Assembly: GCA_003117195.1 (NCBI GenBank)
Contig: BDSI01000201.1
Coordinates: forward strand, 57,575 to 121,574
DNA: 64,000 bases
From: Eudorina sp. 2006-703-Eu-15
Lineage: Eukaryota > Chlorophyta > Chlorophyceae > Chlamydomonadales > Volvocaceae
Direction of reading: 5' to 3'
Shown: piece after piece, positions 21,823-33,500 of the stretch
How positions within the stretch are numbered: position 1 is the stretch's first letter
How the letters are laid out: each line of letters opens with the position of its first letter
Position numbers and translations under genes: made by a program
The notes under the pieces: generated by a model
Database searches by the model: none
What the model was told of the DNA's origin: nothing
The model's input: the letters and a program-made list of their open reading frames with translations, nothing else

Positions 21823-24477
21823 ATGGATACTTCGCGGAGTTCGGATACTTCTCGACCCGTTCCGCACGTTTCGTCCGCGCCGAATGTCGCAACGGCGGAC
21901 GCTCCGGCAAAAAAGATGCCACGCATCACATCCCTTGCCGAGTTGAACCAAACAATTGATGCCGTCACGGAGGGCGAACGGGACCACCTAAAGCTCATCG
22001 GAAAGGTCAAAACTCGGATGGAGAGGTAAGGCCTTCCGTGTACTGTGCCACCCCTGCCGCCGTCAATTGCACCACACCTGTGCTTCATTACAAAGCAGTC
22101 ACATAACGGCAGCTATTCTAAACCACAAAAACTCCTACTTGGGTCATTCCGTGGGCTTTGGTCTTTTGACTCTGCTTACCGCACCGCTGGACCCCCACCT
22201 GCGCCCACCTCCGCCCACCTCCGCCCACCACCGCCCACCACCGCCCACCTGCGCCCACCTCCCTACCGCCGTGTTCCACCCCCGTACCAGGGTGGGCTTA
22301 ACCATGCCGGGTGTGGAGGTCCGGTGGCACAACCTCAAGGTGGAACTGGAGATGCCGAAACGGGTGAGCGGACCCCCACCGCAGACCCCCGGCTGCACCA
22401 AGACTGCGGACTATAGTCCGGACACATGGCCCCCTGCACAGCCCCGCAGCGGGTCGCTATGACGGACCCGACAGCCGAGCCATCCAGCGTTGTACGCCTG
22501 CCTTACTGGGGATCTCAGCCCCCAACCCGCTTCCACTCCCACGTAGCACACCCAGCCCTACTAGAACCCGAACCCAGCCTCCTCACCGACCCTGACCAAA
22601 CCCCCACTCGCGACCCCCCTCCCTTACCCCCCACCCCGACCCCAACCTCCTCACCCTCACAGCCCCTCACCCAAGCCCTCCGGTCCGCCTTCGCCTCCCG
22701 CCGCGCCGTCGCCGCCGAGCGCATCGTCCCCTCCGCCCACTCCACCACCGCCTCCACGCCGCCAGCCGCCAGCTCGCCGCCCTCCACCGCCGCATGCACC
22801 GGCTGGATCGTCCCCGCCAAACGCCCCGTCATCCTGGACGCGGGCAGTGGGGTGCTCCCCCCGGGCCGCATGTGCCTGCTCCTCGGACCCCCCGGAGCCG
22901 GCCGCACGACCCTCCTCAAAGCCCTGGCAGGGCAGCTGGTTCCCCCCGCGCAGAGGCGGAGCCCCACGCCCCTGCTGTCTCTCCCCTCCTTTGGGAGGAA
23001 GGGGTCCGGGTCGCAGGACCCCTCACAGCAGTCAATCTCCAACCACCCGGGTTCGTCGCCCGCGTCGGCCGCCGCGAAGGACGATGCCAGGACGGTGCGG
23101 GCGGGTCGGTTGGTACTGCACGGCGGGGTGTCGTACAACGGTCAACCGGCGGACGGGTCGGCGTTCGAGGTGGCCCGGGCGGCCTGCTACGTGGCCCAGA
23201 CGGAGGTTCACCTGCCGGAGCTGACGGTGAAGGAGACGCTCAACTTCGCGGCGGAGTGTCAGGGACAGTCGGCCACGAAACGTGAGGAGCCGCGGCGGAG
23301 GGAGGGAGGGAGGGCGGCAGGGAGGGAGGCAGGGAGAGTGACCCACGGGGTCCGCTGAAACATCCTTAATAAGGGAGGGCGCGGGGGGCCGAGGAGCGCA
23401 ACGCCGGGCGCGGGACATGACGTCGGAAACTGGGGTTCGGATGGCACTTTGCGGCGCTCCGTTCCCCTTGTAGTATCCGACTTGATAAAGCCTCAAATAC
23501 TTATAAATGGGAACTTTATACTGAAAAAGATATTTTATTTTTTTGTGATCATCTTACAAAATTCCCATTGCATAGTCATAAAAAAAGAAGAATTTTCTGA
23601 TAGTTATACGTGATTGTGAATCCGCGGACTCACTGGCTTAGGATTTTGTGGTAGCTCCCCAGGGGTGGGTGCACCAGAGCTCTCACCTCGCCGGTTCTTT
23701 TGGATCCCCACCTGTGGTGGTGGTGGTGGTGGTGGTGGTGGTGGTGGGGAGAGCTGGCAGCTTAAGAGCTGGTAGCTCACCGTGATCACCTCCACCCACC
23801 CCACCCCACCCCCCCGGGGATCCACCCACCCCTCCCGCTCATCCTCCGGTTTCCTCCCATCCCACTCCCTCCCCCTCCCCCTCGCCCCCGGCCCCCCCCC
23901 ATACATGCACTCCCCCGCCCTCCGCAGGTCTCCACGAGCTGATCTCCCAGCGGGAGGCCGAGGCGGGGGTCGCCCCGGACGACCCCGACCTGGAGCTGCT
24001 GTTGGCCCTGGACAAGGGGCCGCTGGCCACATCCGCGGTGGTGGAGGTGGGTGGGTGCCGCGCACCGCGGCCCGGTGGTTTGCCGGAATGTGACACACGC
24101 ACGTGTGTGGTCCCGTACGACTACCTTACGACCGTACCTGATGGAGCCCCGTGTCAGCGTGTGGCCCTCGGCTTACCGTACATCGGACTGTCCCGCCGCG
24201 TCCCGCCCCGCCGTACACTGCCGCCGCTCTTTCCCCCTCCGCCCTCCCCGCCCCCTCTCTCTCCCCCCTTCCCCCCCCAAGGTGTTCGCCCGCATGCTGG
24301 GTATCGACCACGTGATGGACACGTTGGTGGGCAATGAGATGCTCAAGGGGATCAGCGGGGGGCAGAAGCGCCGAGTCACGTGTGGTGAGAGTGCTCGAGG
24401 GAGGGGCGGGGAGGGAGGGAGGGAGGGAGGGAGGGAGGGAGGGAGGGAGGGAGGGAGGGAGGGGGGGGGGGGGGGAG

Positions 24478-24538
<61 letters not shown>

Positions 24539-27500
24539 GGGAGGGAGGGGGGGGGAGGGAGGGAGGGAGGGAGGGAGGGAGGGAGGAGGGGAGGGAGGGA
24601 GGGAGGGAGGGAGGGAGGGAGGGAGGGAGGGAGGGAGGGAGGGAGGGAGGGAGGGAGGGAGGGAGGGAGGAGGGAGGGAGGAGGGAGGGAGGGAGGGAGG
24701 GAGGGAGGGAGGGAGGGAGGAGGGAGGGAGGAGGGAGAGGAGGGAGGGAGGAGGGAGGGAGGGAGGGAGGGAGGGAGGGAGGGAGGGAGGAGAGGGAGGA
24801 GGGAGAGGAGGGAGGGAGGGAGCGGGGCGGGGGGGAGGGCGGAGGGAGGGGAGGGAGGGAGGAGGGAGGGGGCGGGAGGGGGGTGGGAGACGGTCAACTC
24901 GGGCAACTAGTACGCAATCGGTGATCTTTTCGCGTCTTCGCTGTGTTTATTGACTAAGGGGGTTTAGCATGACGGACGTCCGTGAGCCTTAGGGCAACCA
25001 GCGGTGGCGGGGTGGTGGCGAGAGGGAGGAGGAAGGAGAGCCGAGGAATTGGGCAACGGGAAAAAGGCAAAGACGAAGAGGGTCCCAGACGAGCGCGGCT
25101 CCAGGGGCGGTTGCGGGCCACGATCGGAGCCATCCCCGGAGAGATGTCCACGACCCACCCAACCGCCATCAACTGAATTCCCGATTTTCTCGAGCAAATG
25201 TGTGTGGCACACGGCCCCTGCCTTACCACGCCCCGCCCCCACCCCGTCCTGCGACAGGCGAGATGGCGGTGGGGCTCAGCAGCGTCATGTTGCTGGTGGG
25301 TGGTTGGCGGTTGGCGGTTAACGGTTGGCAGTTGCTAGGGACCTCCCGTATGTCAGCGTGCCACCACTATGGCTGCTGCTGTCGCTGCTGCTGTAGATCG
25401 GTTGCACCGTACTGAGCTGATGCATCGTACCGTACTACGCTGTGCCGTATTTTGTACGTACTGCAGGACGAGATCACCAACGGCCTGGACGCGGCCTCCG
25501 CGCTGGCCATCGTGCGCGCCCTCAGGAACATGTGCGAACACGCGAATGTGAGTACGGCAGTACGGTACCCACGTGGCTGAGGTCAGGCCGTGCCGGATGG
25601 GTCATGGGATCAACGGTTTGGTTTTGGGGCCCGGGCCGCCGGGGGCCGGTGTGGGTGCGGCGCTGCGGTCGCGGGATTACCTCCACTGCGGCAACCAAAC
25701 TATGACACCAGCAGGACCGCGGTTTGGAAGTCTGACGGCGCCGCAGACGTGGACGATCTCTTATCTTTAGCGTTCATTTTCTTCATCACCGTCCCTGCCC
25801 CTGCCCCTGCCCGCCAGTCCACCATCCTCACCACGCTGCTGCAGCCCTCCCCCGACGTGGTGGACTGCTTCCACGACGTCATGCTGCTCTCCAACGGCCG
25901 GGTGCTCTTCCACGGACCCCGGGAGCAGCTGCTGCCGTTCTTCGGGGCCATGGGCCTGGCGCCGCTGCCCGGGCAGTCGCTGGCGGACTTCGTGCAGGTG
26001 TGTGTGTGGGGGGGGGCGTGTGTGTGTGTGTATGGTGGTGGGGGAGACCTGGGAGCCCGGGGCTTTCAACCCGGACTGGATTCCAACTCAACCTTCAAAC
26101 ACTGCAGCCAGCGCAGCAAGACGTTGAAGTCCCCAGTTCGCGCGCCACCTCCTCCCGCACCCATGCACCCCCAACCCCCACCCACCCCAACCAACTCCCC
26201 CACCCCACGACTTCCCCACCCCCGCGCAGGAGGTCCTGGCCAGCCCCACCGACCAGGCTAGGTACCGGGTGCTCCCCCCCCCGGTGCCGCCCTCGCTGCC
26301 GCCCCCGCCACCCCCCATGTGGTCGGGCCGCAAATGGATCTCGCCCAAGCGCATGCGGCGGGTGGGTGGTGGGTGTGTATGTGTGTGTTGGGGGGGGGGG
26401 CCGGGTTGAGGGATTGGTTTGGATTGGATTGGAGGGGAATAAGGTAAAAAGAAAAGATTAATCCAACCGGAGCCGGGGGGGATCCGGCGGGCTTCAGAGG
26501 GCGCGGACTCGCAGTGGCTGGGTCTGGGCGGGGAGGACCCAAACACACACAGTGTACGACATGCCGAAGAGAGGAAGCTGGCGTACATCCGAGAGCGGCC
26601 GATCCCGGCTGTGTCCCTGACAGCTCCCGCCTCTCGGTTATCAGTCCCCGGTGTTGCACCACGTACGACAACGACAACGCGCGGAACCAAGCCCGGGGTC
26701 GAGCTGGCAGCGGGGTTGGTTGGCCCCAGTCATCCAAAGTGCGTGAAGGGCTGTTACATGCCCGGCATGTCCGACCCGGGTTACCGCGCCATACAACCAC
26801 CAACCACCAACCGCCTGCCATTAACCGCTAACCGAAATCCGGTGTCGGCGATTCGTCATCGCCATCGCCATCGCCATCACCTTCGCCGCAGGTCTTCGAC
26901 GCGAGCGAGCCGGGGGTCCAGCTGGCGTCGCAGCTGGCGGCGACGCCGTACACGCATCCGCTGCAAGATCTGATCCTGCGCAAGGAGACGTACGGCACCA
27001 ACACGGCGCACATGTGGCTCACGGTGCTGAAGCGCGAGGCCGTACTCGCCTCCCGCAATAAGGCCTTTTTCGCGGCGGGGCTGTTCCAGGTACTGCTGAC
27101 GGGCTTCCTGGTGTCCACCGCCTTCGTGAGGCTGGGGCACGACAGCAACAACGACGCCAACCTGTTCATGTCGGTCATGTTCTTCAGCCTCATGACGCTC
27201 TTCATGGTGCGGTGGGGGGCCGAGGAGGCGGGGACCGGGGAGGAGGTGTGCTGGGGGGGGGGGCCGTGCGGGGGCGGGTGATTTCGCTGTCTTTATTGAC
27301 AAAATAAGGGCCGGGCGGGCGGGGGCAGGGAAGGCCGGGAGAGGGGGCCCAGCCGCGAGGAGTGAGGGCGGTGGGGTGAGGGCGGTGGGGTGAGGGTGGA
27401 AAGTAGTGATTGAGGGTTCACCTGCTTCGCATTCTTGGCAGTCGTTGGAGTGTGGGTGCCCGAGCGCAGTGCCGTACTGAGTGAACCTCTGAAACCCCGC

Positions 27501-30500
27501 ATACCTACGAGCAGTAGCCTGCAAACAGCTCCCGCCCACCCACCCACACGCAAACCCACCTACCCCCATCCCACGAATCGCAGACCGGCTTCAACTTCGG
27601 GCCCATCTACTGCTATCGCCTCAACGTGTACTACAAGCAGCGAGACCACCGGTTCTACTCGCCCGCATCGTACGCGGTGGCGGCGGTGGTGATGCGGCTG
27701 CCGGATGTGGTGGTGCAGGCGGTGTCGTACAGCCTCATGGTGTACTTCTCAGTGGGCTTCACCATGGAGGCGGGAAGGTGGGGGCTCCCCCAAGGGGGTT
27801 GGCGGGGGTTGGGCGGGCGGGCCGGGGGGGGGGGGGGTTGCTGAGGGGGAAGAAGAGGACGGCATGACCCATGGGTATATGTACTTCAGCGCGCTGCCGT
27901 GCTGTCGTGCTGTCGTGCTGTGCGGTCCTTGAGAGTCCCCCTGCTGGCTTACTAACCTCCTCGTTCTAGCGCCCCAGCCCGGCGGCCGCATCCACCTCCC
28001 CATCCGGTCCGGTCCGCACCGTCCCACGGTGGCGGCCTCTGCCGTCGCCTCCTCCTCCTCCTCCTCCTCCTCCTCCTCCTCCTCCTCCTCAACCGTCGGT
28101 TGCGAAGTAGTTTTCTCCAATCTGCTCCCCACTACCCCCCGCCCCCACTACCCCCCCCTACCCCCCAGGTTCTTCCTGTTCCTGGCCAACATGCTGCTGG
28201 CGGGTCTCAACAGCGTCACCACCTTCACGCTGCTGTCGGCCGTCATGAGGAACGAGTCGGCGGTGCAGGTGGGCGGGAGGCAGGGGGGGGAGGGGGGTCT
28301 GTGTGGGTGTGAAGAAGGGGGCGACAGGAGTTGGCGAGGGGTTGGAGGGCGAAAGGGAGGGGCGTGTGGGGGAATGAGGGGAGCCAGCCACATGGCATGA
28401 GGCATGAGGCATGGCTTCGGCGCGACGTACCCCACATTTCACAACTTGCGGTGAGCTCTTCTGGGGCGGGGTTTGCTAGGCAGCCGCTAAAGCAACCGGG
28501 AGCGGCGCCCAAACACCTCCCTCTCCCTCCCCTGCCTGCCCCATTCTCTTCCCCTCCCCTTCCCTCCCCCCCTCTCCCCCCCTCAGGGCCTGGGGGCCGT
28601 GTTCCTTATGGTCAGCACCCTGGTGTCCGGATTCCCTATCGCTCCAGGTGGGGCGCCTGGGGGGGGGGTCGGGCGGGGGGTCGGGCGGGGTGGGGGAGAG
28701 GCTGGCGAGCAGGCGGGGTGTGTGTGTCGGGGGAGTGGGGCGGAGGGACCGAGCAGCCCCATCGGACTGATGTCAATGTCGATGTCGATGGTCGATGGTC
28801 GATGGTCGATGGTCGATGGTCGATGGTCGATGGTCGATGGTCGATGGTCGATGTCGATGTCGATGTCGATGCCGGGCGCAGTCCCCCACGTGCCATGATA
28901 CCGGTAACCCCCAACATCGCCCCCTAACCCCTACCCACCCGCCCACCCCACCCCGCCCCAACTGCCGTCTACGCAACCTACCCAACCGCCCACCGGGGCC
29001 CCCGCCCCCGCCCTCGATTCCGCCACGGTATCCTGCCTCTCCACCCATTTCCTACTCTCCCTCCGCCTTCCCCACCGCCTCTCTCCCCTTTTGCCCCCCC
29101 CGTCACTCACCCCCCCCGGTAGATATGTCTACCAATTTCCTATACCCCCCTCCCCCCCTCGCCCCCCCCGCCGCCAGGCTCCATCCCCGGCTGGTGGATC
29201 TGGGCCTACTGGATCGCCCCCATGACCTGGGGCCTCCGTTCCCTGGTGGTCACGGAGATGAGCTCGGGCGCCTGGGGGCCCGCGGACCCGGACCACCCGG
29301 AGGGGCCCTCGGTCGGCATTGTGAGGCGGGCGGATGCGGGGGGGGGCGGGGGGGCGGGGGTTGGGGCACCCGAAGGGGCGGGGGTGGGGTGGCGCCCGGA
29401 ACGGGGACAGGGAGCAGCCGAACTAAGGCGGCAAGGGAGGCTTGGGTTGGAGACGCAGCCATGGCGCGAGACACCCCGCCAGAGTTCGATTCGCGGGGGC
29501 GGCGTTGGCTTTACCTGATGGGACACGCCGTTTTTGTAAATGCGCTGCAGGGGAGACGTGCGACTGATGGTGGTTTATGTGGGAAGCTCCCTACCCTCCC
29601 AGGGAGCAGCGCAGCACAGTTTTGATATGTCTACCAATTTCCTACACCCCTCCCTCCCGCCCCTCCCGCCCCTCCCCCCTTAGGCGGCCCTCACCATGCG
29701 CGGCATCCCCACCGAGTGGAAGTGGGTGTGGGCCGGCATCGGTGTGGTGGCGGGTGTGTCGCTGATCCAGGTCCTGCTGCAGATCTTGGCGCTGACCTAC
29801 CTGGGACGTGAGTACGACACACAGGGGCCCGGGGGGGAGGGCGGGGAAGAGGGCGCGGGGAGGGCGGGGCGGGGGAGGGGAGGGGGGGGGGCCGGGGGGC
29901 GGCCGAGGTCCACTGCCCGTGCGGGACAGGGCGGCGCCTGGGGCCGTACACCGGGTGGCTAGCATCCGCCGGGGTGTGTGTGTGGCGCGGGCCGTGTCCC
30001 AGCCGAGGAAGCAAGCGAAGCGCCACACGAAGCTGCGGGACCATATCACCTCGCTGGCTGTCGGGTTGGCCCTTGGCCGTCACACAGCCCTCATATGTGT
30101 GTCGCCCTGACTCCCTCCCTCCCTCCCTCCCGCCCTGGTTATTGTACTGTTCCTTCCAGTCGAAGCGTCGCTCTGGCAGCAGCAGCGCAGTTTGAAAGTG
30201 TCGACCAATTTCCTATATCCCCCCCTCCCTCCCTCCCTGGACTTGATCAGCCCCGTCATCCCTCGGGCTTGCTTGAATGTCCTTACCCGCCCCTCCGGCT
30301 CCTCCGTCCGGGAGCCCGTGCGTCCCCCCGCTCATGTTTTTCCAATTCCTATACAACCCCCCCCCTCCCCTTGCACCCTACTGCCCTCACCCACACCCCT
30401 CCACAGCCCTGCGCACCCCTGGAGCCGGCCCCGAGTACGAGCACGACGACGACGGCGAGGACCCGCTGGGCCGCCGCAGCCGCAGCCTCGAGCAACCGCC

Positions 30501-33500
30501 AACCGCCGCCAACGGTGCCGCCAACGGCAACGGCGGCAAGGCCAGCGGCAGCTTCACCGACGGCGCGCGCACCGTCAACGGAACCTCTAACGGAATCTCC
30601 AACGGCAACGGCAACGGAAACGGCAACGGCATCCCTGCGGGACGCCCCAGCTGGGGCAGCACCGCCAGCGAGGTGGGACCCGCATCCGCCCCCGCCAAAC
30701 TGCCCCGCGACAGCTCCAGGGGGGTTGCGGGCGAGGGTGAGGGTGATGAAGGTGATGTTGACGCCTACGACATGTGTTCGACACCCCTCCGGGCGGCCCG
30801 GCGGGCGGGCCCCACCGCGGAGGCGGCCGAATGGGGCCCCCCGCTGAACGACCAGGCCACGGAGCTGCTGACGGCGGCGAGCTTCGGCGCCGCCGACGGA
30901 GGCGAGGTCGGCGGCGCCGCCTCCCCCGCCGCGGCCGCCGCCCCCGGCACTCCGACCACCACCCCTACGACCCCCAAGACAGTGACGACGACCGTCCACC
31001 CACATGCCCCGCAGGCCTGGACGGCACCCGCAGCCGCGGCCGCGGCTCTGGAGGGCAGCGGGAGTGCTAGCGGCAGCGGCGGCGGCGGCAGCGGCAAGGC
31101 GGCCTTGTGGGCGAGGGCGCCGGCAGGGCCGGCGGCAGCAGCGGCGGCGGCCGCGACCTCGCGTGGCGCCGCCGCTGAGGGAGTTGAGATGACGTCGGCG
31201 GCCGTGGGCGGTACGGCAGGCGCCGTGGCGGTCACCGTCAGGCTAGGCGGGGACGTGACGGCTACGGCGGCGGCGGCGCGGCCGCAGGGCTCGGTGGCGG
31301 ATGTCGGTCAGGTGCTGGCGTTCAAGGAGGTGGTCATGGCCTTCCGCGACGTGTCGTACTTTGTAAAGCCCGACGGAGGTGCGTCTCCCGTGGTGTGTTT
31401 TCACCCGGGGGTTGAGAGGGGGGAGTGCGTACGGTACCGGGGTGGTGAGGGGTTTAGGTCAGATCGAGGTCCGGTACGGCCCGTGAAAACACGTCCGTAC
31501 GACACTGAATCACGGCAAACCCGGTCTTTCCCTGGGCCCCGCCCCCAACACCCGCCGCCTGCAGACACGTACAAACACCGGTCTGGTATCCTTGCTGCTG
31601 AACCGGCCTCTGCAACCTCCCCCACATCCCCCTCCACAGACAAGAAGGAGCTTCAGCTACTGGACCGGGTCAGCGGCGTCTTCCGCCCGGGGGTGCTCAC
31701 CAGGTGTGTGTGTGTGGGGGGGGTAGGGGGGGGGTAGGGGGAAGTAGGGGGGGTAGCACCTGGAGGGGGGGGATGGGGGAAAGGAGGGCGGGCAAGGGGG
31801 AACCTAGCAACGTTGGCCTGAGGTAACGCAACTCCTGGACCCCCCTCTCCCCCCTCTCTCCCATCTCCCCCACCTGCCACGCATCTCTGCCGCTCTTGAC
31901 CCCCACGCATCCCCCAAGAGCGTTGATTGTTTTTTCAAACCCCCCTCCCCCTCCTCCCCCTCCTTCCCCCCTCCCCCTCCTCCCCCTCCCTCCCCCTCCC
32001 CCCCCCTCCCCCTCCCCCCCCCTCCCCTCCTCCCCCTCCCTCCCCTTCCCCCCTCCTCCCCCCTCCCTCCCCCCCTCCCTCCCCCCTTCCCTCCCTCCCC
32101 CCTTCCCCCCCCGCCCGGCAGTCTGATGGGCGCCTCGGGGGCGGGTAAGACCACCCTGATGGACGTGCTGGCGGGGCGGAAGACGGGCGGGCGGGTGGAG
32201 GGCCGCCAGCTGATCAACGGGGCACCCAAGCGCCAGTCCACCTTCACCCGACTGATGGGCTACGTGGAGCAGCTGGACGTGCACAACCCCTACGTGAGCG
32301 GGAGGGGGGGGGCCGGGGCGGGGCGGGGGGCAGGGGGGGGGTATGGATTGGGGAACGGGGGGGGTGGAGAGAAATATAGTGGGGTCCAGGGGGGCCAGAG
32401 GGGTAGTGGGGCCGATGTCTGACTGTCGATGTGTCTAAGTCTAAGCAGACGGGTGGTGTGCTGCCCACGGGGCGGCTGGTGTGGTGTGGGGCTGGGATGG
32501 GGCTGGGGTGGAATGGCGGGTCAGCTGGATGGGGGCCCAACGCCCAAGCCCCTGCCCGTGGGTGTGAGGACGTGGCGTTGCCCGGAAGGGAGGGCGGGAG
32601 GGAGGCGAGGTTCCAGTCCGGAAGAGGAATCCAGGCTCAGAGGTTCTCAACGGCCCAGGAAGCACCCGACAGATGTGCACTCCGGACATGCGCCCATTCC
32701 CGTTCCCCACCCCCGGCCTACCCCGGCCTACACCCCCCCCCCAAACACCCCCCCCCCCAACACCCCCACCCTTACCCCCACCCTTACCCCCCGCCCCCCC
32801 CCCACCGACGGGCTCAACCCTCAGGCGACGGTAGAGGAGGCGCTGCTGTTCTCCGCGCGGCTGCGTGTCAGCTCCGACTTGCTGCCGCCCGCCCAAGCTC
32901 GTACATTTGTACGGCAGATGATGGAGGTGGTGGAGCTGGGCCCCCTGGCCCACCGGGTAATTGGTCTGGGGGGCCCCAGCGGGGGGCTGTCGGTGGAGGC
33001 CCGCAAGCGACTGACCATCGCGGTGGAGCTGGTGGCCAACCCGTCCATCGTCTTCATGGACGAGCCCACCAGCGGTACGTTCGGGGAAGGGGGGGTGGGG
33101 AGGGAGGAGGGAAGTGTGTGCATGTGTGTGTGTGGGAAAAGGTGGGTGGGAGGGGGGGAGGGAGGGGGAAGGGGAAGGAGGGGGGAAGAGAAATTGGCCG
33201 TGCGTCGGCACTCTCTCCCTCCCTCCCTGCCTGCCTGCCTGCCTGCCTGCCCAACCGCTGGGTTCGTCTGGATGTCTGGTCGAGTCTCCTGACTTCAATC
33301 GGCCCCGTCTTTCCTTCGCTCCACCGCCTTTGTGTGTGCCCCAGGTCTGGACGCCCGCGCCGCCGGCCTGGTGATGCGCGCCGTACGGAATACGGTGGCT
33401 ACGGGCCGTACCGTCGTGTGCACCATCCACCAGCCCAACCGGGAGATCATGGACAGCTTTGACGAGTGAGTTGCCGTACAAATACACACATACACATACC

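Noticed and set aside
24400..24900. Open frames of 170-300 codons encoding Gly/Arg/Glu or Pro/Ser repeats
   Set aside because: Translations of the (GGGA)n tract inside an ABC intron.
30407..31378. Separate Asn/Gly/Ala-rich protein gene
   Set aside because: Its exon joins in phase with ABC exons on both sides and ends in the conserved lead-in to NBD2, so it is the inter-domain linker.
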